Origin: Sphingobacteriales bacterium 50-39
Lineage (GTDB): Bacteria > Bacteroidota > Bacteroidia > Chitinophagales > Chitinophagaceae
DNA: 64,000 bases
Assembly: GCA_001898505.1 (NCBI GenBank)
Contig: MKTZ01000025.1
Span: 1 to 64,000 of the forward strand
Reading direction: 5' to 3'
A program made the position numbers and the translations under genes. The notes beneath the pieces were generated by a model, which was not told where the DNA came from, ran no database searches, and worked only from the letters and a program-made list of their open reading frames with translations. Position 1 is the stretch's first letter; each line of letters begins with the position of its first letter. Shown piece after piece: positions 43,003 to 51,735 of this stretch.

Positions 43003-45416
43003 TCCTTGTGCTTGCCGAAGAGTCTTTTGAAGAAGCCATCTTTTTTCTTCGGTGGCGGCGGATTTTGAGGCGCATCCGATACAGTAACCTTTATAGAACC
43101 CTGGGGGCTGTTCTTTTGCATGGTAGCCTCTTTTAGTATCTTCTGTTCCTCCGGAGACAGCTTGGAATCTGTAGGCACAGTCGGTGCGCTGGTATCAAGA
43201 TATTGATTGGCTTTACCATTTCCTTCATTAGCTCCTTCCGCTCCGGGAGGAGCTATTTTTTCGATGTTCATGTAGTCATACATCATTTCCCTCCGCATGT
43301 TTTCAGGCTGGATGAATTTGGCATTACGATCCAGGCCCAAGCTTTTGTCTGTCATGACCTTTGCGAAGAAGTATTCCCAGATGGGGCGGGCTGCCTGTGC
43401 GCCATAGCCGAGTCCGCCCTCCAGATGTATAAAGCGGGCGTCGCAACCGATCCATGAGCCGGCCATCAGCTGTGGCGTATAGCCCATGAACCATGCGTCG
43501 GAGTTGTCATTGGTCGTGCCTGTCTTACCACCCATCTCTGCGATGCCCAGTCTGTTGCGGAGGCCTGCTGCGGTGCCGAAGTCCACGGGTCCCTGCATCA
43601 TGCGGGCCATGGTGTAGGCAGTAGCATGGCTGATGACCTCTTTACGCTTGGTATCAAAGCGTTCCAGTACATTGCCGTTCTTGTCCTCTATCCTGGAGAT
43701 ATAATAAGGCTTGGTGCTGAATCCGCTGGCGGGGAACATGCTATAGCCCCACATCATTTCGAATAAGGAAAGATCGCAAGCGCCCAGGGCCATAGAGGGG
43801 TAGGGTTCGATGGAGGTGGGGATGCCTATCTTCTTAACATACTCCGCAAAGTTTTTGGGACCAACCTGTTTCATTAGATAGGCGGCCACGCCGTTGATGG
43901 ACCATGCAAGACCGGACGCCATGGTCATGGTCTCGCCTTCGTGTTTGTCCATTCGCGCGGGCACATAGCCAAAACCGGGGAAATATTGCTGGCTGGTCTG
44001 GCATACTGTTTCCGGCGTGAAATTAAAGTCTTCGATGGCCTCGCTATAGAGGAAGGGCTTGATAGAGCTGCCTACCTGTCGTTTGGTATTGACGTTGACG
44101 TGGTCGAACTTATAAGTCTTGAAGTCGATGCCGCCGACCCAGGCTTTTACGGCGCCGGTGACGGGGTCCATGACCATAAAAGCTGTTTGCAGCATTTGCT
44201 GGTTGTATTTGATGGAATCCATCGGGGTCATCATCGTGTCTTTTTCCCGGCGGCTGTTCCAGGCAAATACTTTCATGGATACGGGTTGGAAGAAGGTCTT
44301 GCGTATGTCCGCATCGCTGAGGCCTTCGTCTTCGAGTGAACGCCACCTGTCGCTGTTATGCATAGCCGCATCCAGAATATTCTGGTGATCTTTCCAGACC
44401 AGGCCTTTTCGGATGCTATATTGGGCGCTGAGGGCTTTTTGCAGGATTGGCAGCTGTTTGGCTACCGCCTCGTCGGCATAGAGCTGCATACGGGGGTTGA
44501 TGGTCGTATATACACGCAGGCCGTCCTCATAGAGATTGTAGGGTTCACCGGTAGCAGGGTTCTTGTGTTCCTTGCACCATTTTTTCAGATCATCCCGGAG
44601 GACATCCCTGAAGTAGGGCGCCAGCCCATTGTTCTCGTCGAGCTTTTTGTAATTGCTCAGATCGATGGGGAGGGTTTTGTATTTGGCAGCCTGTTCGGTG
44701 GTGAGATAATTATTCTTTACCATCTGGTTGATGACGGTGTTGCGTCTGTCGATGGCCATTTTGGGATTCTTGCGGGGATTGTAGAGGGTATTGCCTTTGA
44801 GCATACCGATGAGCACCGCGGCTTCGTCTACGTTGAGACGGTCGGGCTCCTTATTAAAGAAAGTGCGTGAAGCGTTGCGGATGCCGTAGACATTATCTCC
44901 AAAGGGAACCTCGTTGAGATAAAGGGCGAGTATTTCCTGTTTGGTAAAATTGCGCTCCAGCTTGATGGCGATGATCCATTCTTTCAGCTTTTCGATGAAC
45001 CTGCGTACGAAGTTCTTTGACCCCTGCTCCAGGAGGTTCTTGGCCAGCTGCTGGGTGATCGTGCTGCCGCCGCCGTCCTTGCCGAGCTTTACGACGGCCC
45101 GCATGACGGAGAATCCGTCTATTCCGGAGTGGTCATAGAACCGCTCGTCCTCGGTGGCTACCAGGGCATTGACCACATTGGGGGAGATGTCCCTGAATTC
45201 CACGTTACTGCGATTGCCTTTGTCTTTATAGTATTTGCCCATAGCGGTGCCGTCCTCTGCAAAGACTTCGGTGGCCAGGGTAATGGATGGATTTTCCAAC
45301 TCCTTTAAAGAAGGCAGGGAGCCAAAGACCCCCAGGTTGATCAGTACAAGGAAAAGGATGAAGGCGGCCAATCCATAGAAAAAGACTTTCCAGAAAATGC
45401 GAACCATTTTAGACAT
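42999..45416 (-). CDS. Class A penicillin-binding protein (PBP1A type)
   Basis: 805 residues. One N-terminal membrane helix (about 8-28), GT51 glycosyltransferase domain about 50-225 (VATEDERFYDHSGIDGFSV; GGSTITQQLAKNLL), then the transpeptidase domain about 330-690 with SxxK as GSSIK, SxN as SIN and KTGTT. A low-complexity Pro/Lys-rich cytosol-unlike tail ends the protein (NPPPPKKKDGFFKRLFGKHKD). Polymerises and crosslinks peptidoglycan in the periplasm. Confidence 0.94.
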   Translation of the reverse strand: MSKMVRIFWKVFFYGLAAFILFLVLINLGVFGSLPSLKELENPSITLATEVFAEDGTAMGKYYKDKGNRSNVEFRDISPNVVNALVATEDERFYDHSGIDGFSVMRAVVKLGKDGGGSTITQQLAKNLLEQGSKNFVRRFIEKLKEWIIAIKLERNFTKQEILALYLNEVPFGDNVYGIRNASRTFFNKEPDRLNVDEAAVLIGMLKGNTLYNPRKNPKMAIDRRNTVINQMVKNNYLTTEQAAKYKTLPIDLSNYKKLDENNGLAPYFRDVLRDDLKKWCKEHKNPATGEPYNLYEDGLRVYTTINPRMQLYADEAVAKQLPILQKALSAQYSIRKGLVWKDHQNILDAAMHNSDRWRSLEDEGLSDADIRKTFFQPVSMKVFAWNSRREKDTMMTPMDSIKYNQQMLQTAFMVMDPVTGAVKAWVGGIDFKTYKFDHVNVNTKRQVGSSIKPFLYSEAIEDFNFTPETVCQTSQQYFPGFGYVPARMDKHEGETMTMASGLAWSINGVAAYLMKQVGPKNFAEYVKKIGIPTSIEPYPSMALGACDLSLFEMMWGYSMFPASGFSTKPYYISRIEDKNGNVLERFDTKRKEVISHATAYTMARMMQGPVDFGTAAGLRNRLGIAEMGGKTGTTNDNSDAWFMGYTPQLMAGSWIGCDARFIHLEGGLGYGAQAARPIWEYFFAKVMTDKSLGLDRNAKFIQPENMRREMMYDYMNIEKIAPPGAEGANEGNGKANQYLDTSAPTVPTDSKLSPEEQKILKEATMQKNSPQGSIKVTVSDAPQNPPPPKKKDGFFKRLFGKHKD

Positions 45417-45484
45417 ATGATGAGTGGTTGTAATTAGTATGTACTCTTACCGGGTAATACACATTCCGTTCCAAAGTTTCAAAT

Positions 45485-48400
45485 TTAAAACTTATCCGGA
45501 TAGGCTGTTGTTAGAAACTTCCTATATCCTGGCATGTCCTTATTCGACAGCAGCAGCTGCAGATTGGGAGCCGAGATGATCAGGAATGTGTATTTGCCCG
45601 CCGGGAGCCAGGGTACAACTTCCCTGGGTGCTGCGGCTTTGGCTTTCTGGAGGTAATCGAGGGCAGCAGCGCTGTTTTCGAAGCTATTGATGACTACCAG
45701 CTTAAGGGAGTCATTGAGGGTGGAATTATTGATAGTCAGGGACTGGCTATAGAAGTTTTCCAGGTTCCAGCGATTGAATGCATTGCGGGTTTCTGTCACG
45801 TATACGGGGTCGACCTTATCCAGGACAATGACCACCGAGTGAGACTTGTCCGGAGTAAAAGTAAAGGTTGTATTGCTGTTCCTCACTTTGGCTGCCACAG
45901 CTGCGGAATCGGCCCGCAATTTGGCGACGGCCGCTTGGATTGAATCAGCTTTGTGACGCAGGAGGGCGGTCTGGATCGAATCCTGTGCCGCCCTGGCTAT
46001 AGCCTGCTGAATGGAATCCATCTGTTTTTGCAATTTGGACAGTTGGGCTGCGTCCGTGACAGCTCTCTTCAAGCTGGCGGTATCCACTGTCAGCTTGTCG
46101 TTACCTCCGATGGTGGGCGCCCCCGGTTTGGCAGTCTGGACCGCACCCGGTACATGAACATTTGCCCTGGCCAGTGTGGAGGTATCCTCTTTTATCAACA
46201 GCCGGGAGTCATCCCGTACCAGCCGGGGGGCGCTGGGGGCCGTGACCTTGCCGGGCATCAGCACGGTAGATGATACAGTATCCTCATCGGATGCCCTTTT
46301 GACCTCCAGCTTTGTAAGATAGTCCTCGATCTCACGACGTCGTTTGAGCACGTCGATCAGGGTCGTGGCCTTGGCTGCCATGGGTGTCTTGGGATATTTC
46401 GCCGGGATCTTTGTGAGTATTGCGATGGCCTGTCCGTCCTCCCTGTTACGTATATGGTATACTGCCTCGATATAAAGCAGCTGAGGCGTCCAGTATTTGT
46501 CGCCATAGAGGCTATCGGCCACCCTCTTATCCGACAGCGCTTCCTGAAACCTGCCTTCTATAAAAGAGTTGTATATTTTCTCATACTGATGGGTGGCATT
46601 GACCTTGAGGCTGCCGTCGGCCTGTATGGTGGAGTCGGGGTTGGATGCCAGGGCCGTGGCGTGGCTGTTGGGATAGTCTTTTTTCAACAGGGCAAGGATC
46701 CTTTCCGCATTGGCCTCGTCGCCAACCTTTTTATAACAGTTGTACAGGGAAAAGAGTGTCTCGGCACGGAAGAAGGAGGTTGGGAATTTTTCCAGTAAGC
46801 CCTCATCCGCTGTGATGGCGGATTGATAATCGGCTATTCCTTCCTGATACGTCTTGCCCAGCATATAGGTAGCGCGTTCTATGGAGTCGTTGACCTTCCT
46901 CAATTTTTCCGGCGTCAGCGGAAGATTGTCCATGAGGGACTTGAATGTGACGGGTGCGTTGGATGCGGCGGCGTTTTTGGCATCTATGTCCGTCAGCATG
47001 CCGGGGGCGCCTCTTTCACCTGGTTTTGGCGCCTGGGTCTTTGCGATGGAGGTCAACTGCCAGTTGTCGGTATTTTGTCTGTTGCCCCATTTTGTTTTAA
47101 AGTCGTTGTAGCCTTTTGAGCGCAGGGAAGCATTATTGAAATACCATTCGGCGCTGCCCGAGCTATTGCTAAAGAGGTCGGTGACGGCAGCGTTGTTCTG
47201 GAGGCCATTAGTGTTGGAGAGGCTATCACCTTCGTCGCGGAGTCCGGAGCGTTTGCGGAGGGTCCGTACCAGCCGCTTGATATAGGCGTCCCGCTGGTCG
47301 GCGGGCATGGCGGCGATGCGCAGAAGGCTGTCCTGTCTGTCGATGATCTGCAATTGCGCTACGATGATGGCCAGGGCCGCCTTGCGATCGGGGAGCCAGC
47401 TGATATCCCCAAGGTTCTGGCGATCGTTCGTATTAAGGCTATCATAGTAGTTCTTGGCGTCCCTGTATTTTTTGTCCTCGAAGGATAGATTTGCCAGGAG
47501 CAGGAAGGCGCGGTTGCGCTGGGTGCCTCCCATTTCAGCGACGGCTTTTATACACTGCTTGAGAAAGGATTCAGCGCCGGGCCTGTTATTCCTTTCCAGC
47601 TCCATTTGTGCGGCTGTATAATAAATGATGTCCCGGTAGGATTCATACCTGTCCTTATGCGCCATTTTTGCCAGCGCATTGATATTTTGCTGTATAAAGT
47701 CTTCACCTCCTTCCCTGTTCTGGCGGATGGCGTTAAGGCGGGCATATATTTCCAGGATGGGGTTGTAGGTATGGCGTATCGTACGCTCGTAAAAGGTCCT
47801 GGCGTCGTAGCTGCGGCCTGTCCTTTCATAGAGTTGTGCTATCAGGTATTCCCAGCGTGCTGTCTCTTCGTTGTTGGCGGCTATGGGAAGCGCTTTTTCA
47901 AGATAGAAGGCCGCGCTGTCATACATATTCTTTTTATAGAAGGAGAGAGCCTGCATTTCTGCCAGTCCCGGGCCCAGGCGGGGGGGGAACTGCGGGTCGT
48001 GTTTGAGCACTTCGATAAGACTGGTGGCTTCCGGATACTGGTCTTTTGCCAGATAGGTCTTTATCTTCCACAGTAGCGCCTCGTTGCGGCTGGGAGGGAG
48101 GGAAAATGTCTTTTGGAGGATATTCCTTTTTTCGACGGTGGAGACGATGTTGGCATTTCCGCCCTCGTCGGCATTGGCGTTACTGCCGATGGGTTTGTCG
48201 TAACCGTCTTCTTCTTTGGGGGCGAATGCGAATTGGAGGAACTGGAAGGTGATAAAGGCCGAGTCAAAATCTTTTTTATAATAGTAGCTTTTGCCTATGA
48301 GCATGTAGAGGTTGTCGACCCAGTCGCTACGGGTATCGTGTATGAGGATACCCATGGTGCATTTGTAGATCACCGAGTCCAATTCCCTTTTTTGAGAGGC

Positions 48401-48715
48401 GGTGGCGTCGAGGGTATAATTATAGAAGGAGAGGAGGCTGGTATAGTCATCCTTTTGCTGGGCCTTAGCCCGCATGACGACCATGTTGAGCTTTTCGTTG
48501 GCGTTGAAATAGTAGTTGTAATGGGTGACGGTGTTCTGGATGAAGCGGCGGGCCTTTTTTATCTTTTTGGGGTTTTCGCCGGATTTTTCGGAGGCGAGGG
48601 TCCTGTTCTCGAATTTGGCGGGTTTTTTCAGGTCATAGGCTACCCCTTGCTGTCCAAACATAGACAGGGACAGCATGGAAAAAACGGCAAATAGCAGAGT
48701 TTTACTATAAGTCAC
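45485..48715 (-). CDS. SprE/PorW-type TPR protein of gliding and type IX secretion
   Basis: About 1076 residues from a GTG at 48715 that begins a signal-like segment (TYSKTLLFAVFSMLSLSMFG). A TTG at 48778 also lies in frame but within the dispersed repeat, so it is less likely. The N-terminal mature sequence KFENRTLASEKSG and FIQNTVTHYNYYFNANEKLN is characteristic of SprE/PorW. Many TPR-like helices follow to about residue 800, then a Lys/Ala/Asp-rich linker and a C-terminal domain with KSHSVVIVLDKVDPVYVTETRNAFNRWN. PorW links the PorKN ring to the SprA translocon in type IX secretion. No other T9SS gene lies nearby. Confidence 0.85.
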   Translation of the reverse strand: MTYSKTLLFAVFSMLSLSMFGQQGVAYDLKKPAKFENRTLASEKSGENPKKIKKARRFIQNTVTHYNYYFNANEKLNMVVMRAKAQQKDDYTSLLSFYNYTLDATASQKRELDSVIYKCTMGILIHDTRSDWVDNLYMLIGKSYYYKKDFDSAFITFQFLQFAFAPKEEDGYDKPIGSNANADEGGNANIVSTVEKRNILQKTFSLPPSRNEALLWKIKTYLAKDQYPEATSLIEVLKHDPQFPPRLGPGLAEMQALSFYKKNMYDSAAFYLEKALPIAANNEETARWEYLIAQLYERTGRSYDARTFYERTIRHTYNPILEIYARLNAIRQNREGGEDFIQQNINALAKMAHKDRYESYRDIIYYTAAQMELERNNRPGAESFLKQCIKAVAEMGGTQRNRAFLLLANLSFEDKKYRDAKNYYDSLNTNDRQNLGDISWLPDRKAALAIIVAQLQIIDRQDSLLRIAAMPADQRDAYIKRLVRTLRKRSGLRDEGDSLSNTNGLQNNAAVTDLFSNSSGSAEWYFNNASLRSKGYNDFKTKWGNRQNTDNWQLTSIAKTQAPKPGERGAPGMLTDIDAKNAAASNAPVTFKSLMDNLPLTPEKLRKVNDSIERATYMLGKTYQEGIADYQSAITADEGLLEKFPTSFFRAETLFSLYNCYKKVGDEANAERILALLKKDYPNSHATALASNPDSTIQADGSLKVNATHQYEKIYNSFIEGRFQEALSDKRVADSLYGDKYWTPQLLYIEAVYHIRNREDGQAIAILTKIPAKYPKTPMAAKATTLIDVLKRRREIEDYLTKLEVKRASDEDTVSSTVLMPGKVTAPSAPRLVRDDSRLLIKEDTSTLARANVHVPGAVQTAKPGAPTIGGNDKLTVDTASLKRAVTDAAQLSKLQKQMDSIQQAIARAAQDSIQTALLRHKADSIQAAVAKLRADSAAVAAKVRNSNTTFTFTPDKSHSVVIVLDKVDPVYVTETRNAFNRWNLENFYSQSLTINNSTLNDSLKLVVINSFENSAAALDYLQKAKAAAPREVVPWLPAGKYTFLIISAPNLQLLLSNKDMPGYRKFLTTAYPDKF

Positions 48716-48738
48716 AAACCCAACGTTGTTTATGTACC

Positions 48739-48828
48739 GGAATTGGGCTCTGATAGAAATGTAGCCCAATTCCTGCAAACCGCAAATGTCTGAGGCCTTC
48801 GTCGGAGCTGCTTCGACACGCTCCTCCT
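48739..48828 (+). repeat. Dispersed repeat, copy 3 (composite)
   Basis: Perfect 11-base inverted arms GGAATTGGGCT (48739-48749) and AGCCCAATTCC (48763-48773), echoing the CCCAATTGG/TAGCCCAATTG pair of copies 1 and 2, then AAATGTCTG, then a 33-base GC-rich block (48796-48828). That block is present, inverted and identical, at 51251-51283. A further inverted pair GGGACCTCCGGTCCC follows at 48834-48848. Confidence 0.7.
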
Positions 48829-48976
48829 CGGTCGGGACCTCCGGTCCCGGACGAACCCCGGTCAGGGGTTCCTGGCCGAAAGCTACACTTAAAATGACAA
48901 TAACTGATTTCTTCTGAATTTATTGCGTGGCGCAAACTATCAAAAGTTTGCTATCTTGAGACCGCAATCAGTCTCT

Positions 48977-49372
48977 ATGGCCAAATTCGATGCCAATTCA
49001 ACGTTCAAGCGCCTGCAAAATCGTTACCGCCTGGTGGTCATGAATGATGACACGTACGAGGAGGTGGTTACATTTAAATTGTCCCGGCTAAGTGTATATG
49101 TAGGTCTCTGCACGATTTTTGTATTGTTGACAGGGCTGACAGTGGCATTGATCGTATTCACCCCGTTGAAACTATATATACCGGGCTATGGAGATATGAA
49201 CAATACCAAGGACTTGCGTGAACTAAAAATACGTACCGATTCGTTAGAGCAAGAGGTTCGGTATAAAGATCAGTATTTGGAGAGTATCCGGAATGTACTG
49301 CAGGGCAATACGGCCATGAAACTGGATACGACGACATTGAAGATCCCGAAGCCCGAGAAGATCAACGATTGA
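48977..49372 (+). CDS. Single-pass membrane protein of unknown function
   Basis: About 131 residues from the ATG at 48977. N-terminal cytoplasmic segment FKRLQNRYRLVVMNDDTYEEVVTF, one membrane helix (about 42-66), then a short coiled-coil-like periplasmic part (RELKIRTDSLEQEVRYKDQYLE). The same start is typical of M23-peptidase membrane proteins in Bacteroidota, but here the peptidase domain is absent. It precedes bactofilin by 52 bases, a common partnership between M23-type proteins and bactofilins. Confidence 0.75.
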   Translation: MAKFDANSTFKRLQNRYRLVVMNDDTYEEVVTFKLSRLSVYVGLCTIFVLLTGLTVALIVFTPLKLYIPGYGDMNNTKDLRELKIRTDSLEQEVRYKDQYLESIRNVLQGNTAMKLDTTTLKIPKPEKIND

Positions 49373-49424
49373 TGAAAGATGTACCAAAAACCTTTGAAAC
49401 GACTAAAATCTAAAATCTGATACT

Positions 49425-49883
49425 ATGTTCAATGGAAAATCCAAAACAACAGAGGAACTTGTAGGAAATCCATCTACAGGCACCAGCACCAGCCTTATTG
49501 GGGCCGGAACTTCAATGAAAGGGGACATTACCAGCAACGGGGACCTGCGCATCGATGGGAACCTGGTGGGTAATATCAACTGCTCTGCGAAAGTTGTTAT
49601 AGGCGCCAATGGAAACGTCCAGGGTGATATCGTCGGTGGACAGGCCGACATCATGGGCAAAGTGACTGGCACTATCAAGGTAAAGGACCTGCTTCAATTG
49701 AAGGGCGGCTGTAGTGTCAATGGGAACATCCAGGCTGCCAAGCTGCAGATCGAACCTACGGCCAATTTCAACGGGGAATGTCATATGGCTCCTCAGGCGG
49801 CGGGTAAGGATATAGCGGCTGCTGCCGGTAAGTCTACCCCGGAAATCAAGGATTTTAAACATGCAACCATCGCCGCCGGCTGA
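49425..49883 (+). CDS. Bactofilin (polymer-forming cytoskeletal protein)
   Basis: 152 residues. Central right-handed beta-helix (about 25-120) with regular short strands: GTSMKGDITSNGDLRIDGNLVGNINC, KVVIGANGNVQGDIVGGQADIMGKVTGTI. Flanking ends are low complexity. Bactofilins polymerise into filaments that localise cell wall enzymes. Its last 23 bases overlap the start of the AtpZ-like gene. Confidence 0.93.
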   Translation: MFNGKSKTTEELVGNPSTGTSTSLIGAGTSMKGDITSNGDLRIDGNLVGNINCSAKVVIGANGNVQGDIVGGQADIMGKVTGTIKVKDLLQLKGGCSVNGNIQAAKLQIEPTANFNGECHMAPQAAGKDIAAAAGKSTPEIKDFKHATIAAG

Positions 49884-50124
49884 TCCTGATAGTAAACAGG
49901 ATAAAGACCGGAAGATCAACGATCGCCGCGAACTGATACGTTATGCAGGACTGTCTTCGGAGGTATTGGCCTCTGTAGGGATTGCCGTGTACCTGGGGAT
50001 AAAAGCCGATAAATGGCTGAAGGTTTCTTTTCCGATATTTTCCATGTCGTTACCTTTGCTGGTAATTATAGCACTGATCGTGCGATTGGTCAAAGAATCA
50101 TCCCGGAAAAAAGATGGAAAATAA
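49861..50124 (+). CDS. AtpZ/AtpI-family membrane protein
   Basis: 87 residues, two membrane helices (about 31-48 and 55-77). The sequence YAGLSSEVLASVGIAVYLGIKADKWL is characteristic of the AtpZ/AtpI family, usually encoded at the head of F-type ATP synthase operons and thought to help c-ring assembly or Mg/Ca transport. No atpB, atpE or later atp gene follows in this window. Overlaps the next gene by 11 bases. Confidence 0.82.
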   Translation: MQPSPPADPDSKQDKDRKINDRRELIRYAGLSSEVLASVGIAVYLGIKADKWLKVSFPIFSMSLPLLVIIALIVRLVKESSRKKDGK

Positions 50125-50524
50125 AGTCTTTAGCAAGTCTTTCTGGCCTATAGTGGCCATTTTTGTTATCGTGGCCCTGCTGGCGCTGACTTCCCGAAAC
50201 TGGCTGGCGGAGCAGTGGAAGATGGATTACCTGGTACTGTCGGTGGGCAACCTGGTGTTGTTTTTGGCTACGGCCTTTTCTTTCTACCTGTATTCCAGGG
50301 CTTTACGGAACAAAAACGTCCATTTATTCCTACGTATGATGTATTCGAGCCTGCTGGTAAAGATGGTATTTTGCCTGGCGGCGACCCTTTTATATCTTTT
50401 TGTAGCCGGAAAGGATGTCAATAAAGCGGGGATCATTGCCTGCTTTGTCCTTTATATGGTGTATACCTATATAGAGGTAAAAGTCTTAATGCGTCTGAGC
50501 AAGAATTCTCCGAAAAATGGCTAA
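50114..50524 (+). CDS. Four-helix membrane protein, AtpI-like position
   Basis: 136 residues with four hydrophobic segments: about 10-27, 40-60, 73-95 and 103-125. By position and topology it resembles the second small gene before atpB in Bacteroidota ATP synthase operons. No enzymatic motif. Overlaps AtpZ-like and SprT-like genes, so the three are translated from one mRNA. Confidence 0.72.
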   Translation: MENKVFSKSFWPIVAIFVIVALLALTSRNWLAEQWKMDYLVLSVGNLVLFLATAFSFYLYSRALRNKNVHLFLRMMYSSLLVKMVFCLAATLLYLFVAGKDVNKAGIIACFVLYMVYTYIEVKVLMRLSKNSPKNG

Positions 50525-51155
50525 GAAAGAAGCTCCTTTGGATTATCTGCGTCAATTTATTCCCGATGTATCCGCTCCCCTGATCCTGGAATACCTAAAT
50601 CGCTATAAAGTACATCTGACGATTACGCGCGAGCGGAAAAGTGTGTTAGGGGATTACCGGCATGCCACGCATGCCAATAACCACCGAATCAGTATAAATG
50701 GCAGTCTCAATAAATATTCCTTTTTGATCACATTGATCCATGAACTGGCTCACCTGGTGACATTTATGGAACATGGCAACCAGGTACAGTCGCATGGGAA
50801 GGAGTGGAAGCAGATGTATCGTAAAATGCTGGAGGAGTTCCTGCGTCTGAAAGTGTTCCCGGAGGACATAGTGGCTGCCTTGAAAAAGAACCTGCATGAT
50901 CTGCCGGCCAGCAGCTGTGCGGATGAGCATCTGATGCGTATCCTGAAGAAATACGATAAGAATCCGGGGGGGCTTATGTTGGTGGAGCAGATCGCGGAGG
51001 GGGCCAGCTTCTCATTGGATGACGGGCGTGTTTTCCGGAAGGGAAAAAAATTGAGAAAAAGGTTCCAGTGTGTGGAGCTGTCTACGGGAAAACTGTATCT
51101 TTTCAGCGCTATATATGAGGTCAAGCCTGTAGCTGCTCAGAACTTATCCAGATAA
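50517..51155 (+). CDS. SprT-like zinc metallopeptidase domain protein
   Basis: 212 residues. The zinc motif HELAH lies at 75-79 in LIHELAHLVTFMEHG, with another candidate ligand His at 93 (QSHGKEWK). The C-terminal part (FRKGKKLRKRFQCVELSTGKLYLFSAI) is a small beta-rich basic region often seen in SprT-like proteins. Eukaryotic SPRTN cleaves DNA-protein crosslinks; bacterial role unknown. Cytoplasmic. Confidence 0.88.
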   Translation: MAKKEAPLDYLRQFIPDVSAPLILEYLNRYKVHLTITRERKSVLGDYRHATHANNHRISINGSLNKYSFLITLIHELAHLVTFMEHGNQVQSHGKEWKQMYRKMLEEFLRLKVFPEDIVAALKKNLHDLPASSCADEHLMRILKKYDKNPGGLMLVEQIAEGASFSLDDGRVFRKGKKLRKRFQCVELSTGKLYLFSAIYEVKPVAAQNLSR

Positions 51156-51192
51156 AGTAAAGTCTATTGGAGAATTGCTTATATTGCAGTGT

Positions 51193-51283
51193 CCAAACGA
51201 ACCACAGGTTCGTTGTCCGAAGGACAGATATGACCGCAAGGTCACGACCAAGGAGGAGCGTGTCGAAGCAGCTCCGACGAAGG
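51193..51283 (-). repeat. Dispersed repeat, copy 4 (composite, inverted)
   Basis: 51193-51226 is the reverse complement of the 34-base block in copies 1 and 2, with changes at the centre and one G to A. 51251-51283 is the exact reverse complement of 33 bases at 48796-48828. This copy therefore joins blocks seen separately in the other copies and shows they belong to one family. Confidence 0.75.
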
Positions 51284-51504
51284 TCTCTTTCTGGCAAACG
51301 GGGTACATTTGTTGGAAAACCCGTTTGACGGACTTTTGAACCACCTATCCTCACCGTTCTAATCCCCTTATTACTACCCGTCAGCAGCTAATCCGTAAGT
51401 ATGCCCGTTTTTAATCCTGGCCTAACAACATGATTTGATGCCCCGAAAAGCGGCTAGCTTTAAATTTTACTTATGAAAAAATCCGTAGAGCAGGCCGTAG
51501 CGGG

Positions 51505-51588
51505 CTAGCTTAATATAGCGATGACGCCATAAAGAATGGCTATCGAGAGGAGGATGAGTCCGATGAATGGTTTGTCTGCGTTTTTCAT
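51505..51588 (-). CDS. Candidate 27-residue single-helix membrane protein
   Basis: ATG at 51588 to TAG at 51505. The peptide is MKNADKPFIGL followed by ILLSIAILYGVIAILS: a short charged head and one hydrophobic helix of about 17 residues ending at the stop. The pattern is typical of small membrane proteins, and the frame is the only protein-like content in this spacer. Needs homologues to be sure. Confidence 0.5.
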   Translation of the reverse strand: MKNADKPFIGLILLSIAILYGVIAILS

Positions 51589-51735
51589 GTTTCGAGTATT
51601 TTAAGGCTATCAGGATTATTGAAGCTTCGCCCGCGGTAGGGTTCCACTATGGGTTAACGCAGGCATATAGACAAATAGTATGCCATCAGGGTAAACCTTA
51701 ATGAATCGATGGTTATACAGGTCTGAATTTAGCTA

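Larger units (their letters stand above)
51156..51735. other. Spacer with repeats and one small candidate gene
   Basis: 580 bases without a normal gene. It carries the inverted copies of two dispersed repeat blocks (51193-51226 and 51251-51283) and a 27-codon membrane-protein frame on the minus strand (51505-51588). From 51284 to 51504 and from 51589 to 51735 I see no further element. Confidence 0.7.

Noticed and set aside
51144-51354. Minus-strand frames of 66-77 codons after the SprT-like gene
   Set aside because: They run through the dispersed repeat blocks and differ from any protein-like pattern.
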